A stretch of 64,000 bases of DNA. Source: DASVNK01 sp036383895. Lineage in GTDB: Bacteria > Verrucomicrobiota > Verrucomicrobiia > Limisphaerales > SXQI01. The position numbers and the translations under genes are program-made. The notes under the pieces were generated by a model. The model was given only the letters and a program-made list of their open reading frames with translations. It searched no databases and was not told where the DNA came from. Shown here piece by piece: positions 24,229 to 33,990 of the stretch. Location of the stretch: NCBI GenBank assembly GCA_036383895.1, contig DASVNK010000025.1:1-64000 (forward strand), given 5' to 3'. Position 1 is the first letter of the stretch. The number at the start of each line of letters is the position of its first letter.

Positions 24229-26070
24229 ATGGCAAAACATCCGCACCTCGGCGCGCACGACGATCCCAGTTTCGTTTCGAAATCGCGCAGCACGTGGGAA
24301 ATCGTGCGCCGCGTCAGCCGCTACTTGCGTCCATACAGGTGGATGGCAGTCGCGACGATTGCGTGCGCGGTATCTTCGCTCGGGTTTTCGTTCGTCTATC
24401 CAAAGCTCACCCAGTACGTAATCGACGATGTGATCGGCCAGCGGCAGATGCAACGGCTCGCGCCGGTGATGCTCGCGCTGCTCGGTGCATTTTTCCTGCG
24501 TGATGCGTTCAACAGCATCCGCATTCGCATCAACAACACGTTCGAACAAAATGTCATCTACGACATTCGCCGCGAAGTGTACGCGCGCCTGCAGCGGCTG
24601 CCGGTCGGCTACTTTGATCAGCGTGCCTCCGGCGATTTGATGACGCGCGTGCTGGAAGATGTGAATTCGATGGAGCGGGTGCTGATCGACGGAACCGAAC
24701 AAGGGACTGTTTCCATTCTCAGCATCGCCGGTGTGCTCGCCATCCTGTTCACGATGCAACCGCAACTCGCCGCCGTCGCGTTGATCCCGCTGCCAATTCT
24801 TGCAGGCGGCGCTTACTGGTATACCACCACGGCGCATCGGCGTTATCGCGCGCAACGGCTCGCTTCCAGCGCGATGAATGCGTTGCTGATGGATAATCTT
24901 CAAGGCGTGCGTCAGATCAAAGCATTCGCCCGCGAGTCACATGAGGATGACCGGTTCGCGCATCGCGCGGACGATTTACGCAAAGGCACGCTGAGCGTGA
25001 TGCGAGTCTGGTCTTACTATTCGCCGGCGATGAGTTTCGCGGCCGCGGCGGGCACAGGATTGGTGCTCTGGTTCGGCGGTGCACAAGTCATCGCCGGCAA
25101 CATGAAAATCGGTGAGTTGGTCGCGTTCACGATTTATCTCACGCTTTTTTATGAACCGATGGGACGGCTCCACGGGCTGAATCAAATGTTGCAGGCAGCG
25201 CGCGCGGCGGGCGAACGCGTTTTCGACATTCTCGACGCGGAAAAAGAGCGCGAAAAACTCAGCGTCGCAACGCGCTTGCGTGATTTACCGGCGCGAGTTC
25301 GAGGTGAAGTGGTTTACGAGAACGTGAGTTTCTCCTACGCCCCTGAAAAGCCGATCCTAAAAGATGTCTCGTTACATGCACGGCCTGGCGAAATGATCGC
25401 GCTGGTTGGACCAACCGGTGCTGGAAAATCGACCGTCGTCAACCTCCTTCCCGCCTTTTACGAACTCACTTCCGGCAAGATCACGATCGATGGATTTGAT
25501 CTTCGCGACGTGCGGCTCGAATCATTGCGTGGGCAGATCAGCATCGTCAGCCAGGAGCCGTTCCTGTTCAACGGGACCGTTCGTGAGAACATCCTTTATG
25601 GCCAGCTTGAAGCGACGGATGCCGAAATAATCGCTGCTGCCAAAGCCGCGAACTGCCACGAATTTATCAGCAAGTTGTCCGATGGATACAACTCGCGCGT
25701 CGGCGAACGCGGGGTGAAACTGAGTGTCGGCGAAAAACAACGCGTGAGCATCGCCCGCGCACTGTTGAAGAATTCGCCGATCCTGATTCTCGATGAAGCG
25801 ACCGCGAGCGTCGATACCGCCACGGAGAAGCTCATCCAGGAAGCGCTCGAGCGGCTCATGGCAGGCCGCACCAGTTTTGTCATCGCCCATCGTCTGAGCA
25901 CGATCCGGAAGGCAGACCAAATTTTAGTCCTCCGGCACGGCGAAATCGTCGAACGTGGCACGCACGAAGAATTGCTCACGCGTGACGGACTTTACGCGAA
26001 GCTCGCTCGCATCCAGAACACTACCTTTATCGAGGAAGGGTTCGCGAAGCTCGAGCCGGTCGGGAAGTAG
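24229..26070 (+). CDS. ABC exporter, fused permease and ATPase (MsbA-like)
   Basis: 613 residues: six membrane segments (about 30-330) followed by an ATPase domain. Walker A is GPTGAGKST, the Q loop is SIVSQEPFLFNGTVRENI, the signature is LSVGEKQR (a variant of LSGGQ), Walker B is ILILDEATASVD, and the switch His is in FVIAHRLSTI. It works as a homodimer in the inner membrane and typically exports lipids, drugs or peptides. It begins nine bases after the isomerase gene, so it may share its transcript, though the link in function is not evident. Confidence 0.94.
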   Translation: MAKHPHLGAHDDPSFVSKSRSTWEIVRRVSRYLRPYRWMAVATIACAVSSLGFSFVYPKLTQYVIDDVIGQRQMQRLAPVMLALLGAFFLRDAFNSIRIRINNTFEQNVIYDIRREVYARLQRLPVGYFDQRASGDLMTRVLEDVNSMERVLIDGTEQGTVSILSIAGVLAILFTMQPQLAAVALIPLPILAGGAYWYTTTAHRRYRAQRLASSAMNALLMDNLQGVRQIKAFARESHEDDRFAHRADDLRKGTLSVMRVWSYYSPAMSFAAAAGTGLVLWFGGAQVIAGNMKIGELVAFTIYLTLFYEPMGRLHGLNQMLQAARAAGERVFDILDAEKEREKLSVATRLRDLPARVRGEVVYENVSFSYAPEKPILKDVSLHARPGEMIALVGPTGAGKSTVVNLLPAFYELTSGKITIDGFDLRDVRLESLRGQISIVSQEPFLFNGTVRENILYGQLEATDAEIIAAAKAANCHEFISKLSDGYNSRVGERGVKLSVGEKQRVSIARALLKNSPILILDEATASVDTATEKLIQEALERLMAGRTSFVIAHRLSTIRKADQILVLRHGEIVERGTHEELLTRDGLYAKLARIQNTTFIEEGFAKLEPVGK

Positions 26071-26073
26071 CAG

Positions 26074-29004
26074 CTACTTCGTTTCGGCGAGCTTGGTTTC
26101 GTCCTTCTTTGTTTTGTCGCTAATCGGATGCGGAATAGCACGCAACGAAAGATCGAAAGCAATGTTATCCCAGGTCGGCTGCCAGGTGTTTTGCAACATC
26201 ACAGCAATCAAGTTCGTTCCTGGTCGGACCAGCGAAAGGAACGGCGTTAGATCGAAATACTTCACTACATTCCCCTCCCCGCTGACCGCATCAATTCCAC
26301 CGGTGAGAATTTCCGTTCCATTTAGCCAAATCTTCAGCGGATATGTTTTGCTCGCGTAATCATCCGTGCAGGTAGCGGCGAGCAGCAGTTCCCGAGCTCC
26401 GGGGCTCGCACGAAATGTTCGGCGAAAATAGTAAGCCGGTAAATATTTCGGCAGCGCCGTGATGATGTTCTTCGGTCCCCCGCCTTCGCCGAACTTCGCT
26501 TTTCCCTCCAGCCAGAGGCTGTCGTTAAAATCCACCGCGAACCAATTCGGCGGCGCGATCGCCGCAAAATATTTCCAGGTTGCGCCGAAGGGAAGCCATT
26601 CGTCCCAAACGCCGCTGGTTGGGTCGGGCAGCTCGCGGAAGAAAATATTGTCCAGGAAAACGGATCCGCTGACCGGCTCGTTTACCTTCAAACGATGCCG
26701 CAACTGCACGTTCGGAAAGCCCGGCGGCACGTCGAACACGCGGTTCAAATAAGTCCATGCAGTCGGTTCCGCGCCCGTCTTCATCGAAGGCGTAAAGTAG
26801 TTCGGATATGGCAAACTCGGCCGGGCGTTCTTGTTTTCGCCAGTCCGGGAAGAATCCCACTCGAACCAATGTTCCGAATCCGCGCTGAGACCACCGCTGC
26901 GGATGAACCCCCCGAAACTATAAATCTTGCCCGGGGTCACTGGAATGTAATCTTCCGGCGTCCCGTAATGACTGGACTGCACGATGGTGCTGTTCCCGGT
27001 GTGATTCTCAAACCGTATCTCCATCGAACGGCCGCCCCCGTGCGGATTTGCCGTCGACGTTGTCATATTTTCCCACGGAATATCGCCGGTGAACCACTTG
27101 TCCCAATGCGCGTTGTCATCCGCCTCGAAGTGACCATTACCAATTAAATTTCCGGAAGGTTCCACCACGATCGCGAACGGCGCAGATCGGACTACCGCCC
27201 CGCCATAAACCGCGGCAACTTCATAGAAATATTGCGACCAAAGTTCACGGCCGGCATCCGCGAAGTCAGTCGCGTTTCCGTCCAGCGTCGCTACGTCCAC
27301 GAAAGGTCCTGCAGCCGAGTCGGCCCGGTAAACTTTAATCGCCGTTGCGGTATGTCCTTCCGGCAATCGCCACGAAAATTCCGTTCCTCGATAACTCCCC
27401 GCTTTGGCGGTGATGATCGGCGTTCCAGCCGGATACAAATTCGTTGAGAAACTCCGCGCAGCGTTGCCGCGATGCGTCGCCCACGAAATGCGCCGGCTGC
27501 CGCCATTACCGAAACTGAGAATATGCACTTTACCATCGAGCGCGCGCAGCACCACTTCCGTATGTCCGTCCGAATCCACATCCGCAATTGCTGGGATGTG
27601 CTTCATACCACTCGAAATCTCCACCGAATACTTCTGCGTCCCATCCAGCGCGAACACCTGCACTCTGCCACTCGAAGAACTCTTCGCCGGATCGTACGTC
27701 CCAATCACTATCTCTTCACTTGAATCCCCATCCACATCTCCCACCACCGGCGGCGTCGGCATCAGCGGCGCAAACGATTTCGGCCAACCCGGCCGGCTCA
27801 CCAACTGCACTCCATTCCAACTCCGAAACGTAATCTCATACGTGTGCGAAAACCCCAGCACATCCACCCGATTATCGCGGTCCGGATTCACCGGAATCAG
27901 CGCCGCATTGTTCAACCAGCCGTTCACATTCGGTATGTTCGCGGCCTGCTTCCACTCGCGCCAAATCAAAGAGCCATCATCATCCAGCAATGAATCATGC
28001 GGCTGCCAATTCGGATTAATCTGCGTGCTCGGCACCAGCACTTCATCCATGCCGTCTCCATCAATATCCGCCGCGTGCACATCCACGCCGGTCTGATACG
28101 ACCCACTGAGCAGCCGCAAATTCTTCCCGAACTTCCTATGCAGCATGTTCTCGCCCATGAAACCCGGCGTTTCCGTCCAATCAATCGCGGCGATCGCATC
28201 CGCATCATTCAACACCAGCACTTCCAGCGCGCGGTCCGAATCCAATTGCGCCACCGCCAAACCCGCTTCCACCAACTGATGAAAATGGTAAACCATCCGC
28301 TTCGCACCCGTCGCCGCATCGGAAACAATGACCCCGCCCGACCACACCTCCCCAGTCGCGCCCCACTCCCCTGCTCCCCACAAATCATTCACTAGCGGAT
28401 TGTAATCCTGATGTCCGCTGCTCGGGTCCGGATCGATCTTCCACGCCGTTAATACTTCCCTCGATCCATTCCCATCAATATCCGCAACGATCGGCGAAGA
28501 CACTTCCGAGTAAAACTCCGCATTCCCTGGCAAACTCGGCTGCGGCCCTTCCGAGTTCGTCATATAGAAGACATTCGTCACCGCCATGAACCCAGCGTCT
28601 GGAATGTAATTCGCGGGCGTGACCTCATACCTCCAGAGCACCGTTCCATTCCCACGCAATGCCACAATACTGCGCCCCGCAGTAAACAGAATCTCCAGCG
28701 TCCCGTCTCCATTCACATCCGCAAGGGTCGGCGAGACGTTCATTACATTGCCTCCGCCGTTGTACGGAAAACCTCCCACCCGCGAACCATCGTGATTGAA
28801 AGCATCCAACATCCATAGCCCGGAACTCGCGCTGCGATACGCCACCACAATTTCCAGCGCCGCATCCGAATCAATATTCCCAACCGCCGGCGCAGCCATT
28901 TGCCAACCGCCGTCGCCCGCCTGGAATGCAGAAAATGAATGCGCCTCTGTCACGCGCGCGCACGCGTGAACCACACACATCAATAAAAAGAACCGCAGAC
29001 CCAT
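26074..29004 (-). CDS. Secreted FG-GAP/VCBS propeller protein with galactose-binding-like C terminus
   Basis: 976 residues with a signal peptide (MGLRFFLLMCVVHACARVTEA). Residues about 30-510 carry repeated integrin-like calcium sites, for example ADVNGDGTLEILF, ADIDGNGSREVL, ADIDGDGMDEVLV, GDVDGDSSEEIVIG and ADVDSDGHTEVVL. A fibronectin-like segment (GTEFSWRLPEGHTATAIKVYR) and a carbohydrate-binding-like beta sandwich follow. The last 150 residues (WFAVDFNDSLWLEGKAKFG, YYFRRTFRASPG, IWLNGTEI) form a galactose-binding-like domain that also occurs at the N terminus of the divergent neighbour. No catalytic site seen; a surface or polymer-binding role is likely. Confidence 0.75.
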   Translation of the reverse strand: MGLRFFLLMCVVHACARVTEAHSFSAFQAGDGGWQMAAPAVGNIDSDAALEIVVAYRSASSGLWMLDAFNHDGSRVGGFPYNGGGNVMNVSPTLADVNGDGTLEILFTAGRSIVALRGNGTVLWRYEVTPANYIPDAGFMAVTNVFYMTNSEGPQPSLPGNAEFYSEVSSPIVADIDGNGSREVLTAWKIDPDPSSGHQDYNPLVNDLWGAGEWGATGEVWSGGVIVSDAATGAKRMVYHFHQLVEAGLAVAQLDSDRALEVLVLNDADAIAAIDWTETPGFMGENMLHRKFGKNLRLLSGSYQTGVDVHAADIDGDGMDEVLVPSTQINPNWQPHDSLLDDDGSLIWREWKQAANIPNVNGWLNNAALIPVNPDRDNRVDVLGFSHTYEITFRSWNGVQLVSRPGWPKSFAPLMPTPPVVGDVDGDSSEEIVIGTYDPAKSSSSGRVQVFALDGTQKYSVEISSGMKHIPAIADVDSDGHTEVVLRALDGKVHILSFGNGGSRRISWATHRGNAARSFSTNLYPAGTPIITAKAGSYRGTEFSWRLPEGHTATAIKVYRADSAAGPFVDVATLDGNATDFADAGRELWSQYFYEVAAVYGGAVVRSAPFAIVVEPSGNLIGNGHFEADDNAHWDKWFTGDIPWENMTTSTANPHGGGRSMEIRFENHTGNSTIVQSSHYGTPEDYIPVTPGKIYSFGGFIRSGGLSADSEHWFEWDSSRTGENKNARPSLPYPNYFTPSMKTGAEPTAWTYLNRVFDVPPGFPNVQLRHRLKVNEPVSGSVFLDNIFFRELPDPTSGVWDEWLPFGATWKYFAAIAPPNWFAVDFNDSLWLEGKAKFGEGGGPKNIITALPKYLPAYYFRRTFRASPGARELLLAATCTDDYASKTYPLKIWLNGTEILTGGIDAVSGEGNVVKYFDLTPFLSLVRPGTNLIAVMLQNTWQPTWDNIAFDLSLRAIPHPISDKTKKDETKLAETK

Positions 29005-29182
29005 TTCAGATATAGCTGAACCCTATTCTGGAATAACTTAGGTCCGGCCGTGACGAATGTCACCCCGACTCAATTCTACGGGTTCCCGCCCCGGCACGAG
29101 CTCTGCTAATTGCGCACTGGGAATTCTTATTGACCGCAACTGTGCGGCTGATAGCATACAGTCTCTTTCACGTACTCTGGTT

Positions 29183-32100
29183 ATGAATCTTAAAGGTTGT
29201 GGGGCAGTTCTTTTTCGGCAAGTACTCCTCCTCGCGGCGTCCTCATGCCTTTCTTTCGTCGGCGCCTCCGCGCAGCAAAACACAAACATCACGCAACTGA
29301 TTCCTCCGGGCAGCACTTGGAAGTTTCTGTCCACCGAAATCCCCGACCCGTTCTGGCAAACAGCCGAATACAACGATTCCTGGTGGAACATCGGAATCGC
29401 GCAATTTGGCTACGGCGACGGCGACGAAGCCACGCTCGTCCGCACCGGTGCCCCACCCCACCCCATCACCACCTACTTCCGCAAATCGTTCGTTCTTCCC
29501 GAAGCAATGACGTTTGCCAATGCGCACATTCGTCTCCTGCGCGATGACGGCGCGGTCGTTTACATCAACGGCACTAGGGTTCTTCGCGACAATATGCCGG
29601 ATGGTGAAATTACGCCGCAGACGGTCGCTATTTCTTCGACCGACAATGAGAATGCCTTTCGAGAATACACCATTCCCGTTCAACAGCTGCTCCGCGCAGG
29701 AAACAATGTCATCGCGGTTGAAGTTCATCAGGCCAACATGATGAGCAGCGATATGAGCTTCGATTTGTCGCTGGGTGTCTCCACGTTTTTCAGCGAGCAG
29801 GACATGGCCATTATCAGCATCCGCGCCACTCAACCAAACACCAGCGAACCGCTCCCGAATGCTCTCGTCGCTCCCGGCGAATTCACCGTCTTCCGCCAGG
29901 ACCCGCTGCTGCAGGTGCCTCTTTATGTGAACCTGGAATATTCCGGATCCGCGACGACGAACGACTACGAGCCGCTGCCACGCACCGTCTATTTTCCAGC
30001 CGGAACGAACGCCGTCAGTTTCCTCGTCCTTCCCCGCACCGACCATCTCGTCGAAGGGACGGAGTCAGTCGTAGCCCAGATCGCTGGCGGCTCAACCGTC
30101 TGGGACAGGACTTCGCCGCATCGTGCCTACTGGCAGCGCATGAGTAATTCTGTTGCTGAGGTTCTTATTCGGGATGCGGATACGAACACGAACCCGCTTC
30201 CAGTGGTTAGCATTTCCGTGTCCGACAGCCAAGCCCATGAAGAGCCACTTCCATCTAATATAGGCATGTTCCGCCTCCGACGATCCGGACCACTGGACGA
30301 ATATCTGACGGTGTTTCTTCGCTTTGAAGGTACTGCCACGCTTGGAGAAGATGTGAAGTCAATGCCTTCCAGCGTTAGGCTCATGCCAGGCATCGCTGAA
30401 ACAAACGTATGGGTTTCCCCAATCAACGATGATCTACCGGAACTAACCGAAACCGTCATCGCGATCCTCACAACGAATCTCGGCCCTGCCACTTACACAA
30501 TCGATCCGCTGGCAAGACGCGCCACCGTGTCTGTTCTCGATAATGACACAACTCCCTCCACTTTGACCATCACCGAACCCCAAAACGGAGAAACATTCCA
30601 GCAGGGCCAACCGATCACCATTTCCGCGGTCGCAGTCGATCCACTAGGCCACATTTCCCGTGTCGAATTCTACGATGGCACAAACCGAATCGGCGTTTCC
30701 GAGATAGTCTTTATCCAGCAACCCGCCCCAGGTACGCCCATCCAGCACTCCATCGCCTGGTCAAACGCCGCGCCTGGGCCGCACACGCTCACTGCGATCG
30801 CCCGCGACTCGCGTCAATTCGATGTGAGGTCGGCACCGGTCAGTATCTTCGTAAGTCGGGTTAGTCCAGAATTTCCGATCGTCGGGGTCCGCACCGTAAA
30901 TTTCCCTGTTCCGCCAAATACGAACGCCGATTTCGCCACCCGCATGTTTGAGTTTTATCGGATCGGAAATACAACTGAGCCACTTCTGATCTTCTTCACC
31001 AAATCCGGCTCGGCCACCCCGGGCTTTGACTACCATGAATTCTCAAACCACATCGTGTTCGCTCCCGGAACAACCACCACGAACCTGCCGGTGTTTGTAA
31101 TCGACGATACCATCGTCGAGGGCACCGAATCGGTGAGCGTAGAACTACAACCACCGCCGCCCACGATCGATTATCCGTATCCAACGCTTTACATCATCGA
31201 CGCGACCAATCATACCGCGAACGTCGCGATCTTCGATAACGACCGATCCACTCCCACCAATGTTCCCCCGCAAGTCAGCATCACTCGTCCGGCTGACGGC
31301 GCCGTCTTCGCCGTTGGAGAACAAATCCACATCGGCGCACAAGGCAGCGATCCCGACGGCTCGATCTCATTCATCGACCTCTACATTAACGGTCAGCTCG
31401 CCTGGCGCACCAATGCACCGTTTCTAGCCCACCGTTGGGACGACGCTCCCCCCGGGCAACACACCCTCCGCGCCGTTGCCGCCGACAATTCCGGTAAAAC
31501 TAACGCCAGCGAAATCGTTCACATCCGCGTGGGCCAGGATCCGAACCCAGAGCGCCCTGCCATTGCTCTGGAAGTGATCGACGGGGTTGCCATGGAACCC
31601 TACTCCCCTACTGTTGAAATATCCGACACTGCGTCATTCCGCCTCCTCCGCGTCTCCGGCCCAACGAACGAGCAACTCCGCATTTCACTCTCGTTCGCCG
31701 GCACAGCAGGGAACGGCGTTGATTATGAACGCATCGGCACTTTAGCCACACTCGCACCGGGCCAGGCTTCGACGAATATCGTTTTCAAACCTCTCTATGA
31801 CCCCGCCACCGAGACTGAAGAAACCATTCTACTGATAGTAAACTCTATCGATTGCGAAGAAGGACAAACCAATTCGAGTTTTTTCAGCTGCTACACAGTG
31901 GTCGGTACCAACATGCAGCAGGCAGTTCTTCGCCCCCCGCCCGGAACAAATCGCTACCCAGAAATAGAGATCACACAGCCCGTCGACGGTGCGGTCTTCC
32001 CGGTCGGCGCGGTGATTCCAATCGCCGCCCACGCCAGCGATCCAGACGGCACGATCATTAACATCGACTTGTTCATCGACTGGCAACGGGTCTGGCGCAC

Positions 32101-33370
32101 TAACTCGGCTGCCCTTGGCTTTCACTGGAACAACGCACCGGCGGGCGAGCACGTTCTCCGCGCCGTCGCCACGGACAATTTAGGGCGGACAAATTCCTCC
32201 CTTGTACGCGTTCTCGTCCGCGGCACGAACGAAATCGCCTTTGTCCGTCGCGAACTCCCCCGGGGATATACTCCCGGCGTTCCCTTTACCGTCACGCTCA
32301 TTGCCACCCCGCCCATCGGCACTCAAGCCTGGGCCGTTGAAGATGGGCGTCCCGGCGGCTGGCCCGTCAGCAATATCAGTCACGGCGGCGTTTACGATCC
32401 CGCCACCGGCAAAGTCAAGTTCGGCCACTTCACCGATGCCACCCGCCGCGTGCTCACCTACACCATCACTCCACCGCCCAACTCGGTTAACACTTTCGAA
32501 TTCGACGGCACAGCTTCGGCCGATGGCCGCAGCGTTCCCATCACTGGCGATCGCAGCGTTTCTCCGCTGGCCTCGGAGTTTCACCCGGCCGACCTGGATA
32601 GGAATCGGCAGATAGTTCTCAACGAAGTCACCGCCTACGCCGCCGCCTGGAAACGCGGCACCAATTGGCTCAGCGGACCCGTTCCCATCCCAGCGGATTA
32701 CGTCACGCGCGCTGCGTTCATCTGGCGCAATGGCGAAGGCTACCGTTTCATCGCGACCAACCCGCCGCCACATTGCTGGGTGCCCACCAACGCTCCGCGC
32801 GCTTTCTTTGCTGCTTCGTCATCAACTGCGGAACGCGCCATTATCGCAGATGGCAACACTCGTTCCATCACCGTCTCAGTCGCACCGGCTGCGACTGCAG
32901 CCGCCTATACCTTTGAGGAGAAAGTTCCCGCTGGGTGGATAGCTGCCAACATCAGCCACGAAGGCGCGTTCGATCCGGCCAGTGGCAAAATCCGCTGGGG
33001 CCTCTTCATGGATGCCGACCCACGCGCCTTCACCTACACGCTTACCACATCTTCAGCTTCCACCGCCGGAGCGAACGTGGCCGGCCAGCTATCCTTCGAT
33101 GGTGAAACCATTCCCGTAAACGGCGAATCGAGCGTAAGCACCGATCCCTCGCAGGCGCTCCGCATCGCCGCCTCTTCTTCAGCCACGCACAGCGGAGTAT
33201 CGCTTACCTTGAGTGGACCAGTCGGCCAGGTTTGCGCGCTGGAAGCCTCCACCGACCTCACCGCCTGGGAACCCGTTGCGGATCTCTACCTGCCCGATGG
33301 CCAATTGCGATTCAGTGATCCGTCCAGTGGAGAAACCGCGCAACGTTACTACCGGTTGCGCGCAGATTAA
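29183..33370 (+). CDS. Giant secreted Calx-beta / Ig-like repeat protein
   Basis: About 1395 residues from the ATG at 29183, which opens on a signal peptide (VLLLAASSCLSFVGASA); the longer frame from 29057 lacks one. Residues about 30-200 are a galactose-binding-like domain (YNDSWWNIGIAQFGYGDGDEA, TYFRKSF, VVYINGTRVLRDN). Then come several Calx-beta domains, each with 'TNDYEPLPRTVYFPAGTNAV' or 'DDTIVEGTESVSVEL' type strands, alternating with Ig-like modules ('VSITRPADGAVFAVGEQIHI', 'GSDPDGSI', 'PGQHTLRAVAADNSG'), two of which are near copies. A dockerin-like DLDRNRQIVLNEVTAYAAAW segment lies near residue 1170. The C terminus (LEASTDLTAWEPV, ending RYYRLRAD) is the recurrent verrucomicrobial domain. 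Probably a calcium-binding surface adhesin or matrix protein. Confidence 0.8.
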   Translation: MNLKGCGAVLFRQVLLLAASSCLSFVGASAQQNTNITQLIPPGSTWKFLSTEIPDPFWQTAEYNDSWWNIGIAQFGYGDGDEATLVRTGAPPHPITTYFRKSFVLPEAMTFANAHIRLLRDDGAVVYINGTRVLRDNMPDGEITPQTVAISSTDNENAFREYTIPVQQLLRAGNNVIAVEVHQANMMSSDMSFDLSLGVSTFFSEQDMAIISIRATQPNTSEPLPNALVAPGEFTVFRQDPLLQVPLYVNLEYSGSATTNDYEPLPRTVYFPAGTNAVSFLVLPRTDHLVEGTESVVAQIAGGSTVWDRTSPHRAYWQRMSNSVAEVLIRDADTNTNPLPVVSISVSDSQAHEEPLPSNIGMFRLRRSGPLDEYLTVFLRFEGTATLGEDVKSMPSSVRLMPGIAETNVWVSPINDDLPELTETVIAILTTNLGPATYTIDPLARRATVSVLDNDTTPSTLTITEPQNGETFQQGQPITISAVAVDPLGHISRVEFYDGTNRIGVSEIVFIQQPAPGTPIQHSIAWSNAAPGPHTLTAIARDSRQFDVRSAPVSIFVSRVSPEFPIVGVRTVNFPVPPNTNADFATRMFEFYRIGNTTEPLLIFFTKSGSATPGFDYHEFSNHIVFAPGTTTTNLPVFVIDDTIVEGTESVSVELQPPPPTIDYPYPTLYIIDATNHTANVAIFDNDRSTPTNVPPQVSITRPADGAVFAVGEQIHIGAQGSDPDGSISFIDLYINGQLAWRTNAPFLAHRWDDAPPGQHTLRAVAADNSGKTNASEIVHIRVGQDPNPERPAIALEVIDGVAMEPYSPTVEISDTASFRLLRVSGPTNEQLRISLSFAGTAGNGVDYERIGTLATLAPGQASTNIVFKPLYDPATETEETILLIVNSIDCEEGQTNSSFFSCYTVVGTNMQQAVLRPPPGTNRYPEIEITQPVDGAVFPVGAVIPIAAHASDPDGTIINIDLFIDWQRVWRTNSAALGFHWNNAPAGEHVLRAVATDNLGRTNSSLVRVLVRGTNEIAFVRRELPRGYTPGVPFTVTLIATPPIGTQAWAVEDGRPGGWPVSNISHGGVYDPATGKVKFGHFTDATRRVLTYTITPPPNSVNTFEFDGTASADGRSVPITGDRSVSPLASEFHPADLDRNRQIVLNEVTAYAAAWKRGTNWLSGPVPIPADYVTRAAFIWRNGEGYRFIATNPPPHCWVPTNAPRAFFAASSSTAERAIIADGNTRSITVSVAPAATAAAYTFEEKVPAGWIAANISHEGAFDPASGKIRWGLFMDADPRAFTYTLTTSSASTAGANVAGQLSFDGETIPVNGESSVSTDPSQALRIAASSSATHSGVSLTLSGPVGQVCALEASTDLTAWEPVADLYLPDGQLRFSDPSSGETAQRYYRLRAD

Positions 33371-33990
33371 TTGAGCGACTAAGGCGTCAGCACCTTTCCG
33401 AAAGAGCCGCCATCATGAGCGGCTCTTTTGCCGCACATTGCTGAAAAATACCTGCAAAAAAGTTATCCGTTTTGCAGCTGTCGCCTCCATTTCGGAAGGT
33501 AACGGCACGCAACCCTCTTCATGGGAGCAACTTGTACCGAGACATAAACGCGCCGGTTTAAAAGAAAAAACCGGTGGATAATCAGTGGATTAGAGGTATT
33601 TTAATATCGCGTGTCAGGGCAGCTCCTTGGGTTTTTCTTGGTTTCCCAGGCGGGCATTAAACCCGGCACGCAACAGTGTTAATCCACTGTGTTCATGGTG
33701 AAGGCGGTCTTGGGCCTTCGGGCCCAGGACCTGCCACCTAGCCAAATCTTCTAGCAACCTCTGAATCTTCCGTCAATCGGTGCAGAGCACCTTTCTCGCG
33801 CAACGAAGGTAATGCCTGTCGCGACTGGTCTCCCCATCCGCGCCTGTCAGCCCTCCATAAACACAAATCAGCACAAACCAACACCCGCCGTTTCACCCCA
33901 TCGATACACGGTAAAGCCTCAACATCAACAACTCAGGATAAAAGCAGACAAAAAGACGCCTTTTTCATCAACACACAGCCGATGGAAGGC
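33371..33990. other. 620-base intergenic region with several structured elements
   Basis: Besides the terminator at 33401-33430 it has a hairpin CCGGTTT/AAACCGG (33553-33559 with 33568-33574), an inverted repeat CAGTGGATTA (33583-33592) with TAATCCACTG (33680-33689), and a GGTCTTGGGCC-TTC-GGGCCCAGGACC-like stem near 33705-33731. No protein-coding frame is convincing. It could encode a structured RNA, but I cannot match it to a known family. Confidence 0.4.
33401..33430 (+). terminator. Rho-independent terminator after the Calx-beta gene
   Basis: Perfect 10-base stem AAAGAGCCGC (33401-33410) and GCGGCTCTTT (33419-33428) around an eight-base loop; the TCTTTTG at the 3' side forms the T tract. 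It lies 31 bases after the stop. Confidence 0.85.
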
